A program made the translations under genes and the position numbers. From Trachythela sp. YZ-2020 (Eukaryota; Cnidaria; Anthozoa; Malacalcyonacea; Clavulariidae): DNA of 64,000 bases. The stretch is from NCBI GenBank assembly GCA_016169945.1, contig JADLSH010000153.1, forward strand, positions 496,001-560,000. Reading direction: 5' to 3'. Of the stretch, positions 53,047 to 64,000 are shown piece by piece; position 1 is the first letter of the stretch, and each line of letters opens with the position of its first letter. The notes below the pieces were generated by a model. It did no database searches. It was not told the DNA's origin and saw only the letters and a program-made list of their open reading frames with translations.

Positions 53047-53845
53047 GCTCCGCCTCATCCAATAATTGTTAATAATTTTATATACAACTACCTGGAGATT
53101 ATCTGGTCACAAAGTTTTCCTTGACTGTAGAGTGTAGTTAAAATTATTGACAATGACTCGATGAGTATAAATAATAAGAACAGCTGCCTATTACAGACAG
53201 TGTCAGTTTTCCCTGTACACAATTCTCATAATTATATACTGTATATGTATTCTTTAAAACAGGACCTCTATAAAAGGGACACCTCTCTTATTTATATAGA
53301 CACATTGCAGTGATCTTTCAGTGGGCATATTAGAGAGGTTTGACTGTACATGTTATGCAGGGGCGGATCTAGGGGTGATCAGAGCGATCACGCGACTAAC
53401 GTAAAATTTGCAATTGCGCAGTTAATTAATTCAACCAACAGTCCAATTATCGTATTTCATGCAGTGGCTTATATTCAAAGTTCGTAGTCAAGTCACAGAA
53501 TAGAGATGAGGTCAAGTTATCAAGTTTCATACAGCGGCCAGGCCTTCGATACGTAACGCGTAGAACAGCGGTCAAGCGCGTGAGTTTTGCTCGCTCTAAA
53601 GGCAGATTCCAGCTATCTGATTGGCCAATTTGTTTTTTGCGCGTTCTGCGGGGAGAAATTCAGCGATCAGGGGCTAGTATACAAGGTATCCGATTGGCTA
53701 AATTGAAAAAAATCTGAATTCCCATTGGCTAGATTTTTCTGACCGATCAGATGCATCAGGCTTCAGTTTATACAGCTTTGACATTGTCAGTGACCGCAAA
53801 GGTTCAATCGAAGTAGCTCGGAAAATATAATACGAATATACTGTA

Positions 53846-54004
53846 ATGTCTCGTAGTATTTACGAGGCCGTTCAGGTCATGTTTGAGAACAACGATGAGC
53901 AATGTCTGGTGGAAATTCCATCTGAGGAAGCGAATCGACGCTTCGCCGAAGACTTCTGTCCAAGAGCTGTTGAGCGCTATCAACAACACACTGACTGGGA
54001 CTGA
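53846..54004 (+). CDS. Small ORF of 52 codons, unrecognised
   Basis: MSRSIYEAVQVMFENNDEQC then LVEIPSEEANRRFAEDFCPR, ending AVERYQQHTDWD. Acidic, well composed and with no low-complexity bias, so it may be a genuine small exon or the start of a transposon protein. No family is recognised and no splice donor was convincingly placed after it. A non-LTR-like tail lies 0.5 kb downstream. Confidence 0.3.
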   Translation: MSRSIYEAVQVMFENNDEQCLVEIPSEEANRRFAEDFCPRAVERYQQHTDWD

Positions 54005-54494
54005 TGCGGGTTGACTGGGACTGGTGCGAAAATTGAGCAATTTCCCCGGACCTTTCCAGATAGTTGTGTCCGATGCTGATCACAAGCTTTACCATCTTCT
54101 GCCGCCCACAAAGACCTCAGTATATAACCTTAATTAGAATTAAGACAGCGTCGTTTCGACTGTCCTGCTACACGAATTGAACAAATCGTTTTAGTAACTC
54201 TTATATTCTGTCAATATCCAAGGAGTAGTTTATAAACGATACTAGTGAGGTTCAGATTTGACTTCCACTACCGCTGTCGCTGCCTCTTGCTGACTTATTA
54301 TGCATGTGATTTGGTTATTTTAGTAGTCTGAACGTTTCTGTTTAATTCATAGTCCTTTTATGGTAGCAGTGGTGGTGGTGGAGGCCGGTATTCGCTATAC
54401 AATCCTTTTTCAACATTTTACAGTACATATTTATTGATATGTGTGTGTGTTTGTGTATATACGTATGTTTGTGTGTGTGTGAGTTGTACATATT

Positions 54495-54570
54495 TTCTTT
54501 GTAAATTTTACGCAATTCAGCCTTTGTAGGCTGCTATGTAAAATCATATTAAACTATCTATCTATCTATC
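54495..54570 (+). repeat. Retroelement 3' end with TATC tail
   Basis: ACGCAATTCAGCCTTTGTAG, GCTGCTATGTAAAATCATAT, then TAAACTATCTATCTATCTAT. It resembles 970-1020 (ACGCAATACAG...GTAAAG...TAAACTATC). Both look like 3' ends of the same retroelement class, this one probably a SINE or a truncated LINE. Confidence 0.6.
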
Positions 54571-55062
54571 AAACCAGTAAAGTCAGTGACAGAACCTTTC
54601 GTATTAGATTTTAGTATATTTTAGAATGATTTCCATATTTTTGTTCTATTTTTGTATCACTGATAGTCAGAAGAATCACATATAATGCATTCAACTTAAC
54701 CGCGTCAAACCCCTCATGCTAAAAGACTTGAACTTAGTACCATAACTGTATATAACATCAAGTTTCCTGGGGAAAATGGAAGATTTTAATGAAAGATCTT
54801 GATGTTTAATCGTAAAATACAATAAAACTGCAGGTTTTTACGCGTGACAACAAGTGAATTCTTACTCAGCGTATAAAAATACATATATTTATGCAAATTT
54901 AAATTAGTGCCCGACCGACGGCAGTGAAACTGAACGAAAACCGGACACAGAATACGGCCTGAACGATATACGTTTCTGATAAAGCATGCTTTTATCTTCA
55001 AATCAGTTCCTCGTGGGCATTTTTGAATTTCAACTTAGATCACGAAATATTGATGTTTGAAT

Positions 55063-55147
55063 TATCTCACCCTCACCCCTCATCACCCCTCACCCATCAC
55101 CCCTCACCCCTCACCCCTCACCCTCACCCCTCACCCCTCACCCCTCA
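55063..55147 (+). repeat. CACCCCT minisatellite
   Basis: About eleven units of CACCCCT(C), 6-8 bp period, C-rich on plus. Confidence 0.93.
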
Positions 55148-57809
<2,662 letters not shown>

Positions 57810-57830
57810 ATAAACTACAGAGTAAAGTCA

Positions 57831-58242
57831 ACCCCCGCTGTCCCCGCTGTCCCCGCTGTCCCCGCTGTCCCCGCTGTCCCCGCTGTCCCCGCTCTCCCCG
57901 CTGTCCCCGCTGTCCCCGCTGTCCCCGCTGTCCCCGCTGTCCCCGCTGTCCCCGCTGTCCCCGCTGTCCCCGCTGTCCCCGCTGTCCCCGCTGTCCCCGC
58001 TGTCCCCGCTGTCCCCGCTGTCCCCGCTGTCCCCGCTGTCCCCGCTGTCCCCGCTGTCCCCGCTGTCCCCGCTGTCCCCGCTGTCCCCGCTGTCCCCGCT
58101 GTCCCCGCTGTCCCCGCTGTCCCCGCTGTCCCCGCTGTCCCCGCTGTCCCCGCTGTCCCCGCTGTCCCCGCTGTCCCCGCTGTCCCCGCTGTCCCCGCTG
58201 TCCCCGCTGTCCCCGCTGTCCCCGCTGTCCCCGCTGTCCCCG
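57831..58242 (-). repeat. GGGGACAGC 9-bp minisatellite, inverted, 0.41 kb
   Basis: CCCCGCTGT on plus, about 45 nearly perfect units (one TCT variant near 57893). The same unit as the 55.7-kb array but on the other strand. It is flanked by 21-bp direct repeats ATAAACTACAGAGTAAAGTC(A) at 57810-57830 and 58248-58268. Confidence 0.98.
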
Positions 58243-58390
58243 AAGTGATAAACTACAGAGTAAAGTCAGTAACAATTCTAATAGTGTTCGTGATTATCAA
58301 TGTGAGAATTCTAAATCAAACTGCAATACCGTAGAAGGTAAACCACAAGGTCAACGAATTAGACGATGTACAACCAAAACGACGCTACCT

Positions 58391-58792
58391 ATGTGTTTGG
58401 GAAACTTGCCACTAATTGAGTTATTACCATCATCAAATATGCAGAAAAATAAACAAAGTAAGCTTCCCAATAAGAAGAAGGTTTACTCGAAGCGATACAG
58501 GCATGGGTATTATGCAAAACCCAAGCATCAAGGGAATCATCAGACATCACTCCATTCCGCTCACCTGACAAATTTTCGACGGCGCCGTTTAAATCATCGG
58601 CCTCACCCAAATCACCCCCCTTACCCAAACCCTCGATACGATCAAAATTACCGGTCCTATCAGAATCATCGACCTCATCAGAATTTCCAGTCCTATCAAA
58701 ATTTCCAGCCCAACCATCAACCACAACAAAATCAGAAAGACTGGTTGAATTACCTAGAATTTGTTCATGGGATGACAAGAAAAAGAACTTAG
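58391..58792 (+). pseudogene. ORF1-like basic protein of the non-LTR element
   Basis: A 133-residue open frame. [20 protein letters not shown] is followed by a repeated Asn/His/Pro/Gln-rich stretch ([20 protein letters not shown]). Very basic, compatible with an RNA-binding ORF1, but no domain is recognised. The frame is open leftwards without an ATG across 58268-58390 and even into the 9-bp array, so the true start is unknown. Confidence 0.45.
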
Positions 58793-58881
58793 CTATTCCT
58801 GTTAGAATTACACAGAGACAAAATTACCACCACTGTAATTCTAATAATACCCCAAACATTAACTCAAAGAGACGAAGTAAC

Positions 58882-59601
58882 TTGGTACCTATTAATTTAA
58901 CATCCACAAGAAAGGTTCCTTCGAGAGAGTCGGGTTTTGCTGTTCCTAAGTTTATGTTCATCAATATATGTAGTTTGGCAGAAACAAAAAATCGAGTACG
59001 AGCTGTAGTTGCACTGGAGGCAGATTTGGTCAATAACGATATAGATGTATGTGTGGTGAGCGAGAGTCACCTGAAACCTGAAATGCCAGATGCTGTGGTG
59101 ACCATTCACAATTATTCAATATTTAGAAGAGATAGAAGTTGGGAAGGACGCGATATGAGAGCAAAAGGAGGGGTAGCAATATATGTTCGGAACAACTTAA
59201 AAGTTATTGATATTTATCGATCCAGTTTGTACGAACTTATTGATGTCACACTTCTGTTACCTACAGGAAATCGCATGTTGATATATGGCCTTTATCACCC
59301 GCCTAGGCACAATTATCTGGAGAGCGACTTATTGGATTATTTGATAAGTATTTCTGACGACGTTCTGGACAAATATCCAGACACTGTAATTGTTTGTGGA
59401 GGGGATTTGAACAGTTTGGACATAAAACACCTTGAGGAACTATCAGGATGGGATGCAATGGTCGACTTTTCAACAAGGGGTAACGCATGTTTGGATAACT
59501 GCCTTACAAATAGAATAGATTTGTTCTCAAAATGTTATCCTTTCCATATGTTAACTAAAACCGACCACTTAGGGTTATTTTACCAGCAGGAACGAAACTA
59601 A
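58882..59601 (+). pseudogene. APE endonuclease domain of the non-LTR element
   Basis: [20 protein letters not shown] (first Asn), then [16 protein letters not shown] (Glu block), [23 protein letters not shown] (GDxN block) and [10 protein letters not shown], the SDH-like final block here reading TDH. These are the successive motifs of exonuclease-endonuclease-phosphatase family nucleases in LINEs. It ends by frameshift at 59601. The continuation ([20 protein letters not shown]) lies in the next frame. Confidence 0.9.
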
Positions 59602-59606
59602 AACCT

Positions 59607-59846
59607 ATGCGCCGAAAGGTTGAATTTCGGGATTGTAGAAAGCATCGAAAGGAAGATTTCCACAAAGCTTTAGCAGAAGAAGATTGGGAGGATGTATCGC
59701 AGTCCACGAATGTAAATGACGCTGTGAATTGTCTTGAACGTAAGATCATGGATCATATGAATAAATGTATGCCCACAAAAACAGTCTCAATTTCTCACGG
59801 ATCCTTACTGGATGAGTCCTTTAATGAAATCTTTGCTAAAAGCTAA
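59607..59846 (+). pseudogene. Endonuclease-RT linker of the non-LTR element
   Basis: [20 protein letters not shown], then [20 protein letters not shown] continue the polypeptide between endonuclease and RT in another frame. Sequence to 59940 continues it with further breaks. Confidence 0.75.
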
Positions 59847-59939
59847 ATCCAGAATTGCTCGGTCGCAAAGGATAGACTCAGTTTAATTAACAAAAGGATT
59901 TCTGATGTCATTTGTCTAAACAGAAGAAATTTTAGGGCC

Positions 59940-60596
59940 TTGGTGGGAAGTAGAACTTGGTGGAGAAAGACGAATGATATTTCTCAGCGAAATGCATCAT
60001 CATCAAGAGTTACTTTAGATAATGCATCACTTACAAGATTAAATCGCTACTTTGGCGAACTCTGCCACGATGATAGTTATGTCGAACCGACGCTCTCAAT
60101 TATTGGTGATGAAGTAGATATTCCTAGCTTCACGGAACAGCAGGTATGGAATGCCTTGAAAAGAATAAAGAGGACAGCAACAGGTCCCGATTATATTCCC
60201 TATTGGGTTTGGAATGATCATGCGGAAATTCTAGCCGAAGTTATAACTAACGTCTGGAATTTGTCCCTTTCATCACATACTTGGCCAGATTCATGGAAAA
60301 GAGCGAATATTAACCCTCTTGCAAAGGTTGATTTACCAAAGGAAGATGGTGACTTTCGTGGAATAAATATTACACCTGTAATTGCGAGGACCTTCGAAAA
60401 GCTCGTTTATAATAGTCAGGTCAAGTCGACAATTGAGGAAATTTTATCCCCAACGCAATTTGCGTACAGGCAGGGGGGAAGTTGTACAAACGCTCTGTTG
60501 ACTATTCAGAACAAAGTACTCAGCTTCTTAGATAGAGCGGACTGCAAAGCAGTTAGACTGTTTTCTATGGATTTAACAAGGCCTTCGACTCCGTGA
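59940..60596 (+). pseudogene. RT, N-terminal half
   Basis: [19 protein letters not shown], then [55 protein letters not shown] and [10 protein letters not shown]. At the last block a frameshift hits the FDSVKH region (the first catalytic Asp is still readable). Confidence 0.9.
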
Positions 60597-61494
60597 AACA
60601 CTCCGTGTGCCACTCAACCCTTATATCATAAATTGGTATTTAAATTTTCTAAAGAATAGAAAGCAAAGAGTCGTTTGTAACGATTTTTGTGGAGAATGGA
60701 TGGATGTTAATAAGGGTACAACACAGGGGAGCGTAAGTGGCCCCTACCTTTTTAATATTTTCCTGAATGATTTAGAGGTGGACATAGACGGCGAGAACGC
60801 TCTTTTTAAATATGCGGACGATTCAAATATAATAGTGCCAGTTTGGAGTGACGGTCCTGATATATCAACAGATACAGTTGGACAATTCCTGAGCTGGTCT
60901 GACGATAATTTTATGACTTGTAACCCTGGTAAATGTAAAGAGCTTATCATCCGGAAGAAGGGATATAATGATCAACTCGACAATGTTTATAATATACCCC
61001 AATGCAAGGAACTTCCCATTTTAGGCATTACTTTTCAAGACAATCTCAAGTTTACCAGTCATGTGCGAGGTAAATTGGTCAAAGCAAACAAATGCTTGTA
61101 CGTTATACGAACACTCAGGGCAGAAGGCTATAGCCAATGTGAGATAGATTATCTATTTAAGACCTTAGTAATATCTACTATAACGTTTGGCCTGTCCGTT
61201 TACGGTTCTTCTCCAGCCGAACTCAGTACTCTACAACGGTTTCTTGACAGATGTTTTAAGCGAAAGTATATATCAGAACCTGTAAATATTAGATATCTTT
61301 TAGAAATACACGACAGAAATATATTTAAGGCTTCTGTAAATCAGAAGAGTGCCATAGTCGACTTGATACCAAGAAAAAAATCCACAAGCTACTCTCTGAG
61401 GACAGAGTTTAGTCAGTATCCAAGAGTGAACACGGAACGTTTTAAATTGTCGTTTGTAAATAGATTAATTTTTAACTATAACCTATTCATATGA
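60597..61494 (+). pseudogene. RT, C-terminal half with YADD
   Basis: [49 protein letters not shown] (catalytic block), then [13 protein letters not shown] and [18 protein letters not shown] and a thumb-like end. It is open for 295 residues to the stop at 61494. Confidence 0.92.
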
Positions 61495-61706
61495 TGTAAA
61501 CTTTACTAATGTATTCTTAATATTTACTTGTAACATAAGATATGTATTTTGATCTTTTGATCTAATAAAAAGACTTTTGAATTTGAATTGAATTGAATTG
61601 AAGTATGTGAACTGCAAAATATTAATTACCTACTAGTTCTGGTTTGAAGGTCTTACAATCTGTTTGTTGGCTTTCGCGAACGAGAATAACGTGTGCGACC
61701 TGCACT

Positions 61707-62081
61707 CAGTGAGCTCCAAATATATCTGGAGTAAGAACTTCTAATGTTCGGCCAATAGGCCAAGTGAAGCCAAAGATGGCGGCAATTGACGTCCAAACTC
61801 ATGAAGGTCATAAACAGTTTTCATACCATTTTTCTAGCTAATTCCAGTTTATACTAACAGATCGCATCGCTAATCAAGTTATTAGTTCATAAAATCATGA
61901 TGTTATTGTTTACATCGGAGTAAAAAAAACAAAATTTCGGCACACTCCTGGCCGGCTTGTGCAAACCGCGCGGTCGAAAACATTAGAAAGGGATTGGCAC
62001 TGGACGTCAATTTCCGCCATCTTTGGCTTCACTTTTTGGACATAAGTTCTCACTCCAGATATATATATATAGAGCTCACTG
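61707..62081. mobile_element. hAT-type MITE, 375 bp
   Basis: CAGTGAGCTC...GAGCTCACTG ends with a perfect 8-bp duplication CCTGCACT (61699-61706 and 62082-62089). Inner arms match over about 90 bp (CTGGAGTAAGAACTT; CAAGTGAAGCCAAAGATGGC; AATTGACGTCCA). Inserted just 3' of the non-LTR element. Confidence 0.93.
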
Positions 62082-62281
62082 CCTGCACTTTACTCGAGCA
62101 AATGCTCCAATGTCGAAAAATATATGCAAAATATTGAAAACAACGAGAATTTACTGCAAAAACTCAAAAAGCTAATATATTTTTTTGCAAATACCAGGGG
62201 TGTGTGAATTTTGTAGGGGCTCAGAATTGAGTCTGGTCAGTGGTAATTACCACTGGGTAATCAGGGGCAAAAGGAGCCTGC

Positions 62282-62385
62282 TGTCATGGCAATGGCGTCA
62301 ATTGACGTCAAAATCCGCCATGTTTTTGCGGACACTTTTTTCTGTCGAGCACTTCCTCCAGTAATATTATAGCTCAGTGGTTATA
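62282..62385 (+). repeat. Dispersed repeat shared with 13916-14013
   Basis: ATCCGCCATGTTTTT, CACTTCCTCCAGTAATATTA, TAGCTCAGTGGTTATAATCA and CTGGTTCGACGG. Here a B-box-like GGTTCGA follows the A-box-like TAGCTCAGTGG, which strengthens a tRNA-derived SINE reading. Confidence 0.55.
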
Positions 62386-62900
62386 ATCACTGGTTCGACG
62401 GATAATAGAATAGAACATTTTTAATAATAGACCTGTCGAATCTCATAAGAGCAAGAATATATTTAAACTGCATCTGACCATCTCTTAATTCTGCTGATTA
62501 TTGCCATCAAATACAATACTACTACGTATAATGAAAATAATTTAGATTATTTTCCCCCTTTCGTAACCTGCGGGCTGCGTCTCGAATGTTCAATAATCTT
62601 GTGAAAACGTCTTCAATTTTAATAGCTTAGTCAAATAGCAATCATTGTTGATGTTGAATGGTATAAACATGTTTCTCGGGTTGTTATGAAAATTCCTACC
62701 GATAAAGAAACCACAATGACGATATCCCCGGCAACAAAAAAACCCAAATTAATGAATTCAGACCAAAACCCCACACCTTTATTTATCAATATTTTTCATC
62801 ATCAAAAGAAACTTTTGAACACAACAGAATTTGTGTCGATAAAGTGAAAATAAGAGCAAGGAAAATATAGTTGCTTTTTACGAAATACGAAATGCTTTGG
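62386..62900. other. No gene recognised
   Basis: 62450-62575 matches part of the MITE at 24890-25010 (ATACAATACTACTACGTATA ATGAAAA). The rest is AT-rich. Confidence 0.5.
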
Positions 62901-62916
62901 AAGCCATTCAAGCATT

Positions 62917-63702
62917 ATGCTTTATACTTTTAATATGGTAAATCTGCCTGGTTATAACTTCATTAGCAATCATCGCCGAGGTAAAACAGGCGGTGGTGTA
63001 GGTCTTTACCTAGGTGATTATTTTCAGTACAAATTAATTCAAGACTGTAATATTTCTAATCCTGAAGTAATTGAGTCCCTGTTTGTTGAAATTTCAAACC
63101 CTCTTGGGAAAAACATTATTGTAGGAACTGTTTACCGACCACCCAACCAAAACCTTGTCTCATTTATTGAAGACTTTAATAAAATTCTTTCCATTATTTC
63201 CAAAGACAACAAACAATGCTACATAATGGGAGATTTTAATTTGGACTTACTTCATTGTGATCATCATGCGTATACACAAGAATTTATAGACTCATTATTT
63301 TCACATATGTTTATTCCTCTTATTAATAAGCCAACGCGGCTAACTTCTCATTCAGCAACACTAATTGATAACATATTTACAAATTGTTTTACACAAAATA
63401 TTGTAAATGGAATTATTCTAAACGACTTATCCGACCACCTACCTGTGTTTGCGTTATCTGGTACTAAATTTGAGAAACCAAACAACGAAACCACTTATTA
63501 TACTCGGGATTACAACGATTTAAATATGATCAAGTTTCAAACTAAATTATCACAGGTCGAATGGACTCGGGTTTTGATGGGGCAGGATCCAAATAGACTT
63601 TACGATGTTTTTGCCGAAGAATATTATAGCCATTTTGAGGATTGTTTTCCCTTAAAAATATCTAAGTTGAATTCTTGTAGGAAATCTACCATGGATTACT
63701 AA
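62917..63702 (+). pseudogene. Non-LTR APE endonuclease, 5'-truncated
   Basis: NLPGYNFISNHRRGKTGGGV, then YRPPNQNLVSFIEDFNKIL, YIMGDFNLDLL (catalytic block), RLTSHSATLIDNIFTN and LNDLSDHLPVFAL (catalytic SDH). The first motifs (Asn and Glu blocks) are missing upstream of about 62910, so it is 5' truncated. The frame closes at 63702 and continues shifted. It differs clearly from the 58.9-kb element. Confidence 0.9.
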
Positions 63703-64000
63703 AGGTTTGCTGATTTCCGTTAAAAAAAAGAATAAATTATACAAAAAATATCTCGCAAACCCTACCCCTGTACGTGACTCTCAATATAAGAGATACAAAA
63801 ATAAATTGAATCACCTAATTAGAATATCGAAGAAAACTTACTACGATAAAAAATTTGAATTAGCTAAAAGTGATTTGAAAACAACATGGAAATTAATAAA
63901 TGAAGTCACTAACCTAAAACGTAAAAAGCCCTCACTACCGTCATCTTTTCGATCAAATAACATGACTATCAATGAACCCTCTAAAATTGCCAATGATTTT
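63690..64000 (+). pseudogene. Continuation of the same non-LTR ORF, runs off the window
   Basis: After a frameshift near 63690 the translation reads PWITKGLLISVKKKNKLYKK, YKRYKNKLNHLIRISKKTYY and KTTWKLINEVTN. This is the standard endonuclease-RT linker of CR1/L2/Jockey-like elements. It is still open at 64000, so the RT should lie just beyond the edge. Confidence 0.88.

Larger units (their letters stand above)
52177..53069 (+). repeat. Tandem duplication of a 434-bp unit with long hairpins
   Basis: Unit 1 (52177-52610) and unit 2 (52611-53069) share nearly all their sequence. Each ends in a long palindrome. Unit 2 has about 45 extra bases before its palindrome and fewer GAAGTTTGTTTT repeats. 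Confidence 0.93.
58250..61602 (+). mobile_element. Nearly complete non-LTR retrotransposon
   Basis: ORF1-like region, APE endonuclease, RT and 3' UTR in order on plus, ending in a TTGAA pentamer tail (about 61577-61602). At least three frameshifts interrupt it. The 5' boundary is obscured by the 9-bp array. Confidence 0.88.

Noticed and set aside
52177..53069. CRISPR-like array of repeated palindromes
   Set aside because: Only two units of 434-459 bp in a eukaryotic context; no short direct repeats with unique spacers and no cas genes.
53357..53400. CAGGGGCGGATCTAGG as the end of a hAT element
   Set aside because: The motif is a familiar hAT-like terminus, but no inverted partner or 8-bp duplication was found nearby.

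Overview
The window is a eukaryotic, metazoan, AT-rich and intron-bearing stretch, most probably from a cnidarian (inferred; no rRNA or mitochondrial marker is present). It holds one convincing, apparently intact host gene. On the minus strand, four exons (51800-51527, 40310-40087, 39852-39501, 25618-25104) join with matching splice phases into a 454-residue phosphatidylserine-decarboxylase-family protein. It has the extra N-terminal domain also found in the PsiD-type tryptophan decarboxylases of fungi, and a GGST self-cleavage motif. The gene spans about 26.7 kb because two of its introns are packed with mobile DNA.

Nearly everything else is mobile or repetitive. 1-2.1 kb: a non-LTR reverse transcriptase (RT) scrap whose tail runs into a long TATC/TGTC microsatellite. 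2.1-12.8 kb: a very large foldback element with terminal inverted repeats (TIRs) of over 1 kb, interrupted by a degenerate BEL/Pao LTR retrotransposon (itself hit by a CR1/L2-like non-LTR element) and by a second non-LTR tail in its right arm. 13-19 kb: a non-LTR endonuclease fragment, a KIAA1958/Crypton-like exon and a decayed PIF/Harbinger transposase. 19.7-21.6 kb: a 5'-truncated non-LTR element on the minus strand. 22-25 kb: hairpins and a tRNA-like foldback.

PSD intron 3 (25.6-39.5 kb) contains a hAT MITE 70 bp from the splice acceptor, two copies of a larger hAT-type element (one carrying a nested piggyBac-like MITE with TTAA duplications), and a BEL/Pao element with two 202-bp LTRs. 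PSD intron 1 (40.3-51.5 kb) contains a palindromic Penelope-like (PLE) GIY-YIG remnant with a Harbinger-type MITE in one arm, several hammerhead ribozyme motifs, a 751-bp GIY-YIG mini-element with inverted ends, a mariner-like MITE, and recent duplications.

52-64 kb holds tandemly duplicated palindromes, two arrays of the same 9-bp GGGGACAGC minisatellite in opposite orientations (1.47 kb and 0.41 kb), a nearly complete but frameshifted non-LTR element with endonuclease and RT, a hAT MITE, and a further non-LTR element that runs off the right edge. Nested insertions and inverted arms repeatedly supply their own empty-site controls, so several target-site duplications can be read directly.
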